From an uncultured Clostridia bacterium (GTDB lineage: Bacteria > Bacillota > Clostridia > Oscillospirales > Acutalibacteraceae), in the NCBI GenBank assembly GCA_904399395.1, contig CAJFPJ010000006.1, forward strand, positions 1 to 45,493: a stretch of 45,493 nt of DNA, in the 5' to 3' direction. Under the pieces are notes generated by a model. That model worked only from the letters and a program-made list of their open reading frames with translations, made no database searches and was not told the origin of the DNA. Positions 35,279 to 43,973 of this stretch are shown here, in pieces. The translations under genes were made by a program, and so were the position numbers. How positions within the stretch are numbered: the first letter of the stretch is position 1; each line of letters starts with the position of its first letter.

Positions 35279-36096
35279 GAAGAGCTACCTCCATTCAGCA
35301 CCCTATGAGATTCTTCTACCAAAGCAGAGGTGTCCACAGCTGCTTCCAGGGCAGGATTTTCCGTTTTTTTCAGAAAAATGAGATACTCAATATTCCCCTC
35401 AGGGCCTTTCACTGGTGAAAAGCTTATTCCCTTTACAGAGAAACCGTTTTCTAAAACGAAGGAAATGATGGTATCTATGACCTCTTTATGAGTGCTCTTT
35501 TCCCGGACGACACCCTTCTTCCCAACTTTTTCACGGCCAGCCTCAAACTGTGGCTTAATAAGGCAAACAGCCTCGCCTCCATCTTTCAAAAACCCTCTGG
35601 CTACCGGCAGAACGAGACGCAGAGATATAAAAGATACATCTACACTGAAAAAATCGATGGATTCCGGAACTTGTTCTTTTGTGAGATAACGGACATTGGT
35701 CCTTTCCAGATTTATAACCCGTGGATCCGTCCGTAACTTCCAAGCAAGCTGGCCATATCCCACATCGATGGAATATACTTTTGCAGCTCCTTTCTGAAGC
35801 ATACAGTCGGTGAAGCCACCGGTGGAAGCGCCAATATCCATGGCAGTTTTTCCCTCAAGAGAAATGGGAAAAACCGCCATGGCTTTTTCCAGCTTAAGCC
35901 CACCACGGCTGACATAGGGCATATCATCTCCCCGGATTTCCAACTTAGCATCTGCGGGCATAAGTGTTCCGGGCTTATCGTATTTTTGGTTCTGAAAGTA
36001 TACACGGCCTTCCATCACCATGGTTTTTGCCCGCTCCCGGCTTGGGGCCAACCCTTTCTCGAAAATCAGTTGATCCAAACGTCTTTTTTCACTCAC
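35275..36096 (-). CDS. TlyA family rRNA methyltransferase/putative hemolysin
   Basis: The 273-residue protein has an N-terminal S4 RNA-binding domain (1-60) and a FtsJ-like SAM-dependent methyltransferase domain with [12 protein letters not shown] near 87-98. Related TlyA proteins 2'-O-methylate rRNA; haemolysin activity is a historic name. GTG 36096 is chosen because it overlaps the dxs stop codon as GTGA and lies eight bases after GGAG. The GTG at 36105 touches the GGAG and is less likely. Confidence 0.92.
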   Translation of the reverse strand: MSEKRRLDQLIFEKGLAPSRERAKTMVMEGRVYFQNQKYDKPGTLMPADAKLEIRGDDMPYVSRGGLKLEKAMAVFPISLEGKTAMDIGASTGGFTDCMLQKGAAKVYSIDVGYGQLAWKLRTDPRVINLERTNVRYLTKEQVPESIDFFSVDVSFISLRLVLPVARGFLKDGGEAVCLIKPQFEAGREKVGKKGVVREKSTHKEVIDTIISFVLENGFSVKGISFSPVKGPEGNIEYLIFLKKTENPALEAAVDTSALVEESHRVLNGGSSS

Positions 36097-37946
36097 TTTT
36101 TGCACTCCGCTTCAATCGTTTTTTTCATTCCCTGTGCATCCAGTCCCAGGGAATGGAGAGCTTCCTCCATAGAGGCATGGGGCACGAAGCCCTGTATCCC
36201 CTTCAGAAAGTATGTGCCTGTAAAATGCCGCCGCAAAAGCAGAGAACCTAAATGTTCTCCTATTCCACCGTTTTCAATTCCCTCTTCAAAGAAAAAAACC
36301 TTTGAGGCAGTACAGATGTTGGAAACAGCCTCTCTCGCAATAGGCTTGATACGATTCAGCTTAATCACACGGGCCTTAATTCCCTCGGCGTCCAAAAGAT
36401 GAACGGCTTCACAGGCTGCGCTGAAGAGCCTTCCATAGGTGATGATCGCAATTGAGGCTGAGTTTTCTCCGTAAAGCCAATATTCTTTACAGATTTTTTG
36501 AATCTCTTTTGGAAGAAAAGGTTCTTTTCCACGGGGGTAACGAACCACAGCTACGCCCTTAGAACTGTATAATGCTGTCTCTAAAGCTTCCCGCAATTCG
36601 CTGTAGCTATAAGGGGAATAAACGGATATATTGGGAATGGCATTCAGAAACGAGGCGTCGAAGATCCCTTGATGGGTTTCTCCATCCTCTCCTACGATAC
36701 CGGCCCTGTCTACTGCAAAGACCATCCGAAGGTTTTGCAGGGCAGCATCGTGTATGATTTGGTCGTATCCTCTTTGCAGGAATGTGGAGTAAAGGGTACA
36801 AACAGGCAACATTCCCCCCGCTGCCAATCCGGCAGAAAAGGTTACAGCATGTTCCTCTGCTATACCTACGTCGAAAAAACGCTCTGGGAAGCGACAGGCA
36901 AAATCTGTAAGGCCGGTTCCTTCCGCCATGGCGGCTGTAATGGCACAGATATGAGGATCCCGTTCTGCAAAATCACAGAGACATCTGCCGGTTACTGAGG
37001 AAAAGGTATCTTCTTCGGATAAGGGAACACCGGCTTTTACATCAAATTTAGAAACACCATGATATTTCCCCGGATTTCTTTCGGCGAAGGAATACCCTTT
37101 TCCTTTTTTGGTGATCACATGCAGTAGAACAGGACGTTCCGCTGTCTTCGCGCTTTCCAGCGCTTCCATAAGCCCTTTTATATCGTGGCCATCCAAAGGG
37201 CCGTAATAAGCGAAACCGAAATCTTCAAATAGCGTACTGGTATATACCAACCGTTTGACAGAGCTTTTTGCATGTGAGATTCCTCTGCGGAGAGGCTTTC
37301 CCACTAAAGGAATACGGTCTACAGCTGTTTCCATATGGCTTTTCAGTCGTAGATATCCGGGCCTTGTGCGGATATGGGTAAGATATTTGGCAATAGATCC
37401 CACGTTCCGTGAAATGGACATGGTATTGTCGTTGAGAATCACAATAAAATTTCCTTTGAACCGCCCTGCATTGTTAAGACCTTCGTAGGCAAGTCCTCCT
37501 GTGAGCGCTCCGTCACCGATTACCGCGATGGTATGGCCCTTTTCCCCTTTTAGACGTTTGGCCTGGGCAATCCCCAAAGCCGCTGAAATAGAGGTGCTGG
37601 CATGCCCGGCTCCGAAAGCGTCGAAGGGACTTTCCTTTATTGAAGGATAACCCGAAAGCCCTCCCTTTTTGCGGATAGTTCCGATCCGGTCTCTCCGGCC
37701 GGTAAGCATCTTGTGTGTATAGGCTTGGTGACCAACATCCCAGACGATTTTGTCTTCTGGAAGAGGGAAAACGCGATGCAATGCCAAAGTCAACTCTACC
37801 ACGCCCAGATTAGAGGCCAGATGCCCGCCGTTTTCAGAAACCGTCTTTGTGATTGTTTCCCGAATCTCACAGGAAAGCTGCTTCAGATCTGTCTGCGATA
37901 GCTTCTGCAGATCCCCGGGGCCGTGCAATCTGTTCAATATATTCAT
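36093..37946 (-). CDS. dxs: 1-deoxy-D-xylulose-5-phosphate synthase
   Basis: Dxs makes DXP from pyruvate and glyceraldehyde 3-phosphate, the first step of the MEP isoprenoid pathway, with thiamine diphosphate. The 617-residue protein shows the ThDP motif GDGALTGG...NDN near 146-175, the early WDVGHQAYTHK, and the transketolase-like EEHAVTFSAGLA. It lies between folD (29 bp upstream) and tlyA (GTGA overlap). In many Clostridia xseA, xseB and ispA sit between folD and dxs; here they are absent. Confidence 0.96.
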   Translation of the reverse strand: MNILNRLHGPGDLQKLSQTDLKQLSCEIRETITKTVSENGGHLASNLGVVELTLALHRVFPLPEDKIVWDVGHQAYTHKMLTGRRDRIGTIRKKGGLSGYPSIKESPFDAFGAGHASTSISAALGIAQAKRLKGEKGHTIAVIGDGALTGGLAYEGLNNAGRFKGNFIVILNDNTMSISRNVGSIAKYLTHIRTRPGYLRLKSHMETAVDRIPLVGKPLRRGISHAKSSVKRLVYTSTLFEDFGFAYYGPLDGHDIKGLMEALESAKTAERPVLLHVITKKGKGYSFAERNPGKYHGVSKFDVKAGVPLSEEDTFSSVTGRCLCDFAERDPHICAITAAMAEGTGLTDFACRFPERFFDVGIAEEHAVTFSAGLAAGGMLPVCTLYSTFLQRGYDQIIHDAALQNLRMVFAVDRAGIVGEDGETHQGIFDASFLNAIPNISVYSPYSYSELREALETALYSSKGVAVVRYPRGKEPFLPKEIQKICKEYWLYGENSASIAIITYGRLFSAACEAVHLLDAEGIKARVIKLNRIKPIAREAVSNICTASKVFFFEEGIENGGIGEHLGSLLLRRHFTGTYFLKGIQGFVPHASMEEALHSLGLDAQGMKKTIEAECKK

Positions 37947-37975
37947 CTGTAAAAGACCTCGATCGCTGTATTTGA

Positions 37976-38833
37976 TTAGGTCTCCACGCCATTCTGCAGT
38001 TTAGCGGCTGTGATAGTGTTGCGTAGCAGCATGGCTATGGTCATAGGGCCGACTCCTCCGGGAACTGGCGTTATGCAGGAAGCAATTTTCTCCACTTCAG
38101 CAAAATCCACATCGCCGCAGAGTTTGCCGTTTTCATCCCGGTTAATGCCCACGTCGATAACAGCGGCTCCTGGCTTAACCATATCCGCCGTCACAAACCG
38201 GCGGCGCCCCACGGCAGCAATCAGGATGTCTGCCTGGCGGCATATTTCCTTCAGATTACGGGTTTTGCTGTGGCATATGGTCACGGTTCCATTTTCATGG
38301 AGAAGGAGCATTGCCATAGGTTTACCCACAATATTGCTGCGGCCTATCACCACACAGTTTTTGCCGCTGATTTCCACTCCCACACTTTTCAGAAGTTCGA
38401 TCACGCCTGCGGGCGTACAGGGAAGGAAATGAAAATTCCCGATCATGATTCTTCCCACATTTGAAGGATGGAAAGCATCCACATCTTTTTCCGGCGCAAT
38501 GGCTTCCACTACAGCTGTTTCATCCAAGCCTTCTGGGAGAGGAGACTGCACCAAAATTCCGTTTATATCCTTTTTAGCATTCAGTTTTTCTACTAGTTCC
38601 ATCAGTTCTGCCTGGGTAGTAGATGCCGGGAGTGCGTATTCCTCTGAATAAATTCCGGCCTGAGCGCAGGCCTTTTTCTTATTGTTTACATATGTTCTGG
38701 AAGCCGGATCGTCTCCCACAATCACAACGGCTAATCCCGGAGTGATTCCTTTTTCCTTTAGCGCCTCTGTTTCTACGCGCACCGTTTCCCGAACTTTTGC
38801 AGCAACAGCCTTGCCATCAATAATCTGCGCCAT
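37976..38833 (-). CDS. folD: Methylenetetrahydrofolate dehydrogenase/cyclohydrolase FolD
   Basis: FolD interconverts methylene- and 10-formyl-tetrahydrofolate through two activities in one active site, feeding purines and, in acetogens, one-carbon flow. The 285-residue protein shows catalytic [24 protein letters not shown], and the NADP region [13 protein letters not shown]. The C-terminal [14 protein letters not shown] is present. ATG 38833 is preferred to TTG 38842, which is only two bases from AGGAG. It follows lgt by 69 bp. Confidence 0.96.
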   Translation of the reverse strand: MAQIIDGKAVAAKVRETVRVETEALKEKGITPGLAVVIVGDDPASRTYVNNKKKACAQAGIYSEEYALPASTTQAELMELVEKLNAKKDINGILVQSPLPEGLDETAVVEAIAPEKDVDAFHPSNVGRIMIGNFHFLPCTPAGVIELLKSVGVEISGKNCVVIGRSNIVGKPMAMLLLHENGTVTICHSKTRNLKEICRQADILIAAVGRRRFVTADMVKPGAAVIDVGINRDENGKLCGDVDFAEVEKIASCITPVPGGVGPMTIAMLLRNTITAAKLQNGVET

Positions 38834-38902
38834 GCTTTTCAAATCTCCTATCTCTTAACTATCCATACTTCACATGAATTCAGTATGTCTGTATAGCCTG
38901 AT

Positions 38903-40018
38903 TTATTCCTTTTCTTCCCGGATCTCTTCAAGAGCCTCTTCGTCTGAAGCTTCGGTATCGTCTGCAAGAGCGCCAGCAGGAATTTCTTCCTCAACCAATT
39001 CATCAGACACGGATTCTTCTTTTTCCTCATCATTATCAACGCTTTTTTCCATTTCATCGTCCGCATCTGTTTTTTCTGCTAAGGCATCCTCTTCGCTAAG
39101 ATTCAACTCTGAAGGATCAATATCGCCGAAAATGGTGCTTTTGCCATCGTCTTCAACTGGGGTTTCATCGATAATGGAATTCATTAACATGATTTTGCGG
39201 GAACCACAACCGGTGAGAGAAGTCTTTTTAGAAAAGACCAGAAGCAGAACCAAACTGATGATGACAGTAGCTGCTGCCACCACCTGAGAGACACGAAGCC
39301 CCAGGAAGGGGGTCAGCAGACTATCCTGCCGGAGACCTTCAATAAAGAAGCGGCCTACCCCATACCACAGCAGATACAGAAGGAAGGTTTGCCCATCATA
39401 TTTTCTGAATTTTCTGGTAAACGTATGCAGAAGCAGAAAACCTAACAAACACCAGAGAGATTCATATAGGAAGCAGGGATGCACAGGGCTGTTGGGCACC
39501 ACAAGCTCTGTAGCGGCGCTCTGCATGCCCCAGGGAAGCGAAGTAGCTCCGCCGAAAGCCTCTTGATTCACGAAATTCCCCCAGCGCCCGATGCACTGGC
39601 CGATCAAAAAGCCAAGAGACGCCAAATCCAGAATCGGAGGAATGCGAAGATGGCAGATTTTCGCGGTGATGGCTCCCCCAAGGAGTCCGCCGATAATGCC
39701 ACCATAAATTCCCAATCCGCCTTTTCTCAGATCGAAAATCGCCATGGGGTTCTCAATATAATCACTGCCGGGGTAGAAAATTACATAATAAAGCCTTGCC
39801 CCTATCACACCACAAATCATGCCCACGATTACGCAGTTAATAAGCTTGTCTTCGTTTATGCGCATCTTTTTACAGCTTGCAAGGGCATAGAAAAACGCAA
39901 GCAGAAATCCTGCTGCGATCAGAATTCCATACCAGCGGATTTCCAGATTGCCAATGGTGAACGCCACGGGATTGATCTGAAACTCCCATCCTAATTTCGG
40001 AAATTGAACTGTATACAT
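38903..40018 (-). CDS. lgt: Prolipoprotein diacylglyceryl transferase with acidic tail
   Basis: Lgt transfers diacylglycerol to the lipobox cysteine of lipoproteins at the membrane. The 371-residue protein has about seven membrane helices, and the signature GRWGNFVNQEAFG carries the conserved R and N. The usual HGG motif reads YGG (GLGIYGGIIGG). After the last helix there is a 103-residue cytoplasmic tail that is strongly acidic (Glu and Asp in clusters such as DNDEEKEE), which normal Lgt lacks. ATG 40018 has GGTGA five bases before it. It follows the M16 genes by 76 bp. Confidence 0.93.
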   Translation of the reverse strand: MYTVQFPKLGWEFQINPVAFTIGNLEIRWYGILIAAGFLLAFFYALASCKKMRINEDKLINCVIVGMICGVIGARLYYVIFYPGSDYIENPMAIFDLRKGGLGIYGGIIGGLLGGAITAKICHLRIPPILDLASLGFLIGQCIGRWGNFVNQEAFGGATSLPWGMQSAATELVVPNSPVHPCFLYESLWCLLGFLLLHTFTRKFRKYDGQTFLLYLLWYGVGRFFIEGLRQDSLLTPFLGLRVSQVVAAATVIISLVLLLVFSKKTSLTGCGSRKIMLMNSIIDETPVEDDGKSTIFGDIDPSELNLSEEDALAEKTDADDEMEKSVDNDEEKEESVSDELVEEEIPAGALADDTEASDEEALEEIREEKE

Positions 40019-40094
40019 AGGTATCACCCATTCTCCTCTCCGCACAAATTATATTCTCTCTTATTGCGTTCCGGTACGGTCGAAACGAAAGAGG

Positions 40095-41384
40095 TTAGTC
40101 CTCAGGAAGGATAACTGACAAAACACTGTGTGCAGCGTCTATGCCGTTGTTCATCTCTTTATATACCATCTCTGGTGTTATGCTCCTGAGAGCTTCCAGA
40201 TAGGAAAAGAGCTCCCTTCCCGCAAAATGCATAGAGACTAGCGAACTCGCAATAGAATCCGCACTGTTCAAGGCAGCTATATTTCTTCCGTATACGGATT
40301 TTTTGGCCCTGAGAAAGTCTTCTTCCGGAATACCTTCTTTTTTCAGATGTTCCGCTTCCTTGAGAATCGCTTCTGCCACAGCATCCGGGCTTTTGGATTC
40401 CCCCGAAAAGAACACAGCGTCATATCCCGGACCTTCGAAGTACTCGGTATCAAAGGAGGTTTCATTGATAAGCTCCGCATCCAGCAACCGCCGGAAAAGC
40501 CGGGAAGAATCAGAGCCCATAAGCTCTAAAAGAATTTCGGTTGCGGCAATTTCTTCTACAGTTGCAGGGGCATCCCCGGGGGTTCGTTTGAAACCAAATT
40601 GAAAAAGCGGCATGGCAACAGGCAATTTTTGTTCTATGCGATGAGAAAGGATGGTTTCCGGCTCTTTTTCAAACACACGCCGTACACGCTTCCTCTGCCT
40701 CGGTTGTATCAGCTTATCGCACAAAGCCACAACTCGCTCCAGCTTTATGTTTCCCGCAAGGGACAGCACCATGGAATCTGGCGAATAGAAAGTAGAATAG
40801 CAAAGATACAGATCCTCGGGTGTTATCTTCGCGATAGTTTCAAGGCTCCCTGCAATATCGTTTCTTACAGGATGAACATGGTACATGCTTCTGAGAAGAT
40901 TGAACATGACCTTCCATTGGGGATCGTCTTCATACATTTGTATTTCCTGCCCAATGATTCCCTGCTCTTTTGCCACGTTTTCTTTTGTGAAGTAAGGATC
41001 CTGCACAAAGGAAAGAAGAATCTCCAGCGATTCATAGAGATTTTCAGCACTGGAAACGATATAGCAGGTATTCTCAAACGAGGTATACGCGTTAGCCGAA
41101 GCGCCTGTTTTGGAAAATTGCAGGAAGGCGTCACCTTCCTCGCTTTCAAACAGCTTGTGCTCCAGATAATGGGCGGTTCCGTCAGGCACACGGTGAACAA
41201 TGGATTCCCCTTCTATCTGAAAGGCTGTATTGATAGAACCAATGTTGGCAGCGAAAGAAGCAAAAGCGGAAGTGCACCCTTCTTTTGGATATACATAAAC
41301 TGTAAGGCCAGAAGAATGCTGGATTCTGTAGTATGAATCCCCTGTAAGGCTGCTGCGGATTGTTTCCACAGATGTAGGTATCAT
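40095..41384 (-). CDS. M16 zinc peptidase, active subunit (YmfH-like)
   Basis: The 429-residue protein has the inverted zinc motif HxxEH as H72-Y-L-E75-H76 and a downstream glutamate in GIIGQEIQMYEDDP, as in pitrilysin-like peptidases and YmfH of Bacillus. Together with the protein encoded just upstream it probably forms a heterodimer. The substrate is unknown, perhaps signal or leader peptides. Its start overlaps the stop of the previous gene by 4 bp (ATGA). Confidence 0.87.
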   Translation of the reverse strand: MIPTSVETIRSSLTGDSYYRIQHSSGLTVYVYPKEGCTSAFASFAANIGSINTAFQIEGESIVHRVPDGTAHYLEHKLFESEEGDAFLQFSKTGASANAYTSFENTCYIVSSAENLYESLEILLSFVQDPYFTKENVAKEQGIIGQEIQMYEDDPQWKVMFNLLRSMYHVHPVRNDIAGSLETIAKITPEDLYLCYSTFYSPDSMVLSLAGNIKLERVVALCDKLIQPRQRKRVRRVFEKEPETILSHRIEQKLPVAMPLFQFGFKRTPGDAPATVEEIAATEILLELMGSDSSRLFRRLLDAELINETSFDTEYFEGPGYDAVFFSGESKSPDAVAEAILKEAEHLKKEGIPEEDFLRAKKSVYGRNIAALNSADSIASSLVSMHFAGRELFSYLEALRSITPEMVYKEMNNGIDAAHSVLSVILPED

Positions 41385-42664
41385 ACCTGTGCACCTCCAT
41401 TCCCAATAAGGCTGAAGATTGTATCCAGCCTTACGGCGGCAGCCGCCTCTGTAATATCCTTTTCGGTTACAGCTTCCATTGCTGCGCAGGCCTCCTGGGG
41501 AGTGGAAAGTGAGCCTGTGAGGATTTGAGAAAAATACCAGCCTTCCAATGCACTGAGAGAATCAGAAAGAGAAGTATAGCTGTTACGCATGCTTCTTTTT
41601 ACAGAAAGCATCTCCTCTTTGGTGAATTCTCCAGCTTTCATTTTTTCCAACTGCACTAAAACTTCTTCCTCTACACGCTTCAGGTTTATGCTTTCCGTTC
41701 CACTCTGCACATAAAGAATACCTTTTGCACTGCTGAAAGCTGTGCTGCAGTAGTAACAGAGGCTCAGCTTTTCCCGGACATTCATAAACAGCTTGGAGGT
41801 CGGGCTTCCACCAAACATGCCGATCATGACCTTCGCAGCTGCCATGCGGGAATCTTGAGGATTTATTCCTGTCTGAAATCCCATTACGAGCTTTGATTGC
41901 GCTACACAGGCGGTTTCGGATATGCGGCGCAGTTCTCTTTCTTTCTGCAGAGGAAAACTACGATATTCAAAAACATCCTCCCGCTTTATATGCGCGAAGG
42001 CATCTTTGAAAAGCACTTCAATCCCGGAAGCATCACAGTCCCCCATTGCCAAAATTTCTACTTGGGAAGTTCTGAGCATATGTTCCCATGCTTTCGTGAG
42101 CTCTTCCGGTGAAACAGCTTCAATCCCCTCTTTTGTTCCGTAAGGGTTAAGCCCCCAGTTTTCGCCGTCCGCCAGCAGCATCTCACAACGTCTTTTGGCA
42201 TATAGACGTTTATCGTTCATATCGGAATCAATCAGCTCGCAAATCTGCCGCTTTTCCTGCCGGATATCTTCTTCTCTGAACTTACCCTCTGAAAGAGCAG
42301 GGCTGAATATGAGTCCTTTCAGCATTCCGGCAAGTTCCAAGGACATATTTTCCCCCATGAAGGCGTATCGGCTAGAAAGACCTGTGATGGAAAAGGAAAG
42401 GATCTGGGCATCCCCGATTTTTCCTGCGTCCGTATTGAGACCGGCCCCATAAAGATCATCCAGCCTGCGGCTAAGCTGTGTGAAATCCGGATATTCTCCC
42501 CCTGCCCGTCCCATAAGAAACGGCAGCATGGCATTGGCACATACCGTTTCTCTATCAAGTGGCAGGATGAAATGAACGGATATCCGCATTGTTTTGAATT
42601 TGGGATCCTGGATCCCTAAAAAATGTACGCCATTTCCAATGGAACGGCGCATGTTTTGCGTCAT
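41381..42664 (-). CDS. M16 peptidase-like, inactive partner (YmfF-like)
   Basis: The 427-residue protein has the M16 fold features, including PFLMGRAGGEYPDFTQL and a C-terminal half with MFGGSPTSKLFMNVREKLSLCYYC. It lacks the HxxEH zinc motif, so it is presumably the non-catalytic half of an M16 pair, as with YmfF/YmfH in Bacillus. It is first in the long operon and is preceded by a leader of about 300 nt from a candidate extended -10 promoter. A 4-bp overlap joins it to the catalytic gene. Confidence 0.82.
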   Translation of the reverse strand: MTQNMRRSIGNGVHFLGIQDPKFKTMRISVHFILPLDRETVCANAMLPFLMGRAGGEYPDFTQLSRRLDDLYGAGLNTDAGKIGDAQILSFSITGLSSRYAFMGENMSLELAGMLKGLIFSPALSEGKFREEDIRQEKRQICELIDSDMNDKRLYAKRRCEMLLADGENWGLNPYGTKEGIEAVSPEELTKAWEHMLRTSQVEILAMGDCDASGIEVLFKDAFAHIKREDVFEYRSFPLQKERELRRISETACVAQSKLVMGFQTGINPQDSRMAAAKVMIGMFGGSPTSKLFMNVREKLSLCYYCSTAFSSAKGILYVQSGTESINLKRVEEEVLVQLEKMKAGEFTKEEMLSVKRSMRNSYTSLSDSLSALEGWYFSQILTGSLSTPQEACAAMEAVTEKDITEAAAAVRLDTIFSLIGNGGAQV

Positions 42665-42719
42665 TCACTCATCTCCAATTCAAAATTTCAGCTTTTTCTA
42701 GCCTGTTTGAACCTTATGC

Positions 42720-42958
42720 ATGGGATACCTGCCGGGTTCCATACAGCTGAAATCTGTTGATACGCTTTCAAAAATACATTCCCTAGCAACATTCTTTGTC
42801 TATGAGGCGGAATTCTCCGTACTCTTTTTTCATTCTAGTTCACCGGGGCGTATAAAAGTATGGACGAAACAGCCGCATCCCATACGTTCTCTCTGAAAGC
42901 CAGGGCTCCTTATTGAGGAACAGATGAATGTATCGATTCTTCTATGATGGAGTCCCAT
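42720..42958 (-). other. Structured RNA candidate in the leader of the M16 operon
   Basis: On the minus strand ATGGGA (42958-42953) pairs with TCCCAT (42725-42720), GATACATTC (42934-42926) with GAATGTATT (42781-42773), and CCCTGGC (42905-42899) with GCTAGGG (42787-42781, sharing one base). These nested helices make a long rod of about 240 nt. I cannot assign it to a known riboswitch. A 6S-like RNA or a cis-acting leader is possible. Confidence 0.35.
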
Positions 42959-42971
42959 AATTTCTGCACAC

Positions 42972-42977
42972 ATTATA
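42972..42977 (-). promoter_or_regulatory. Extended -10 promoter of the M16 operon
   Basis: On the minus strand the sequence reads TGATATAAT, a full -10 with TG one base upstream. The -35 region 17 bp away (TTTTCA) is weak. The start would be near 42966. Confidence 0.55.
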
Positions 42978-43051
42978 TCACAACTCCGCTTACATGAAAA
43001 GAAAATTTATTCTTCTTTTTGTATGTTCATACAACGTGATTTTCTTCAGCC

Positions 43052-43080
43052 TTGCGACTGAGATCTCGGGGTGATATAAT
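43052..43080 (+). promoter_or_regulatory. Sigma-A promoter of the hydrolase-nucleotidyltransferase unit
   Basis: TTGCGA (43052-43057) and TATAAT (43075-43080) are 17 bp apart. The start near 43087 leaves a leader of about 113 nt. In it CTTCCG (43100-43105) can pair with CGGAA (43111-43115), and AAATC with GATTT outside it. It does not match a riboswitch class I know. Confidence 0.75.
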
Positions 43081-43199
43081 AATTTTGAATAGAAAAATCC
43101 CTTCCGTGTAGCGGAAAAGTAAGATTTCAAAAATGCAGAAACCTGCGACGCCGGAATAATGGCCTATGCGGGGGACTTAATGGGGAGGGCAACAACTCT

Positions 43200-43973
43200 A
43201 TGCAAACGTCTTTGGCGGGGAATCCCTATGGGAGGCCCTTTGAATTTGAAGGCTCCAGAGAGCACGGAATTCTGATGATCCACGGGTTTACGGCGACTCC
43301 TGGGACACTTTATCCTATGGGAAAAACCTTGCATGAAACCACAGGGCTGTTTGTCCGCGGGATTCTGCTCCCAGGGCATGGCACAACGGTGGAGGATATG
43401 GCCGCCACTCGGTGGCACGATTGGCTCAGAGCTGCTGAAAATGCTTTTGACGAGATGCGGAAAATCTGCAAAACGGTCAGCGTTGCGGGCCTCTCCATGG
43501 GCGGAACGCTCACCCTTCTTCTTGCGGAAACGAAGGCTCTTCGTTCTGCAGTGGCGATTGCTCCGGCTCTGTCGGTATATAACAGAAAAAGCTGGCTGGC
43601 AGGTCTGTTTTGGCCCTTTATACGGTATACAGAGGAAACAGAATACATTCCCAAGAAGGATTTTCTCAATGAATATAACATTTCTTACAAAAAAACACCG
43701 GTTCGCTGTGCGGCAGATTTAAACCATCTTATGCGGACAGCATACAGAAATCTTTCGAAAATCCACTGTCCGCTCCTGATAGCCAAGGCGGGAAGAGATG
43801 AAACCGTCCGTCCGGAAAAAATGGACCGAATATCGGGCAAAACCAACGGGCCAGTCAAAATGCTGACACTTCCCCAAAGCCCTCACGTTTGCACATTGGG
43901 GCCTGAAAGAGAGATGTTGTTCCGAGAAGCGGCGGAATTTTTTCAGACAGTCCCAGAGGGAGTATCCGTATGA
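43200..43973 (+). CDS. Alpha/beta hydrolase (Est30-like carboxylesterase)
   Basis: The 257-residue protein has the oxyanion motif HGFTATP (28-34), nucleophile elbow GLSMGG with S99, acid D200 (AGRDETV) and H229 (SPHVCTL). Such esterases cleave short acyl esters or lysophospholipids; the true substrate is unknown. GGGGAGGG precedes the ATG by about ten bases. It overlaps the nucleotidyltransferase gene by 4 bp (ATGA), so the two are coupled. There is no signal peptide, so it is cytoplasmic. Confidence 0.88.
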   Translation: MQTSLAGNPYGRPFEFEGSREHGILMIHGFTATPGTLYPMGKTLHETTGLFVRGILLPGHGTTVEDMAATRWHDWLRAAENAFDEMRKICKTVSVAGLSMGGTLTLLLAETKALRSAVAIAPALSVYNRKSWLAGLFWPFIRYTEETEYIPKKDFLNEYNISYKKTPVRCAADLNHLMRTAYRNLSKIHCPLLIAKAGRDETVRPEKMDRISGKTNGPVKMLTLPQSPHVCTLGPEREMLFREAAEFFQTVPEGVSV

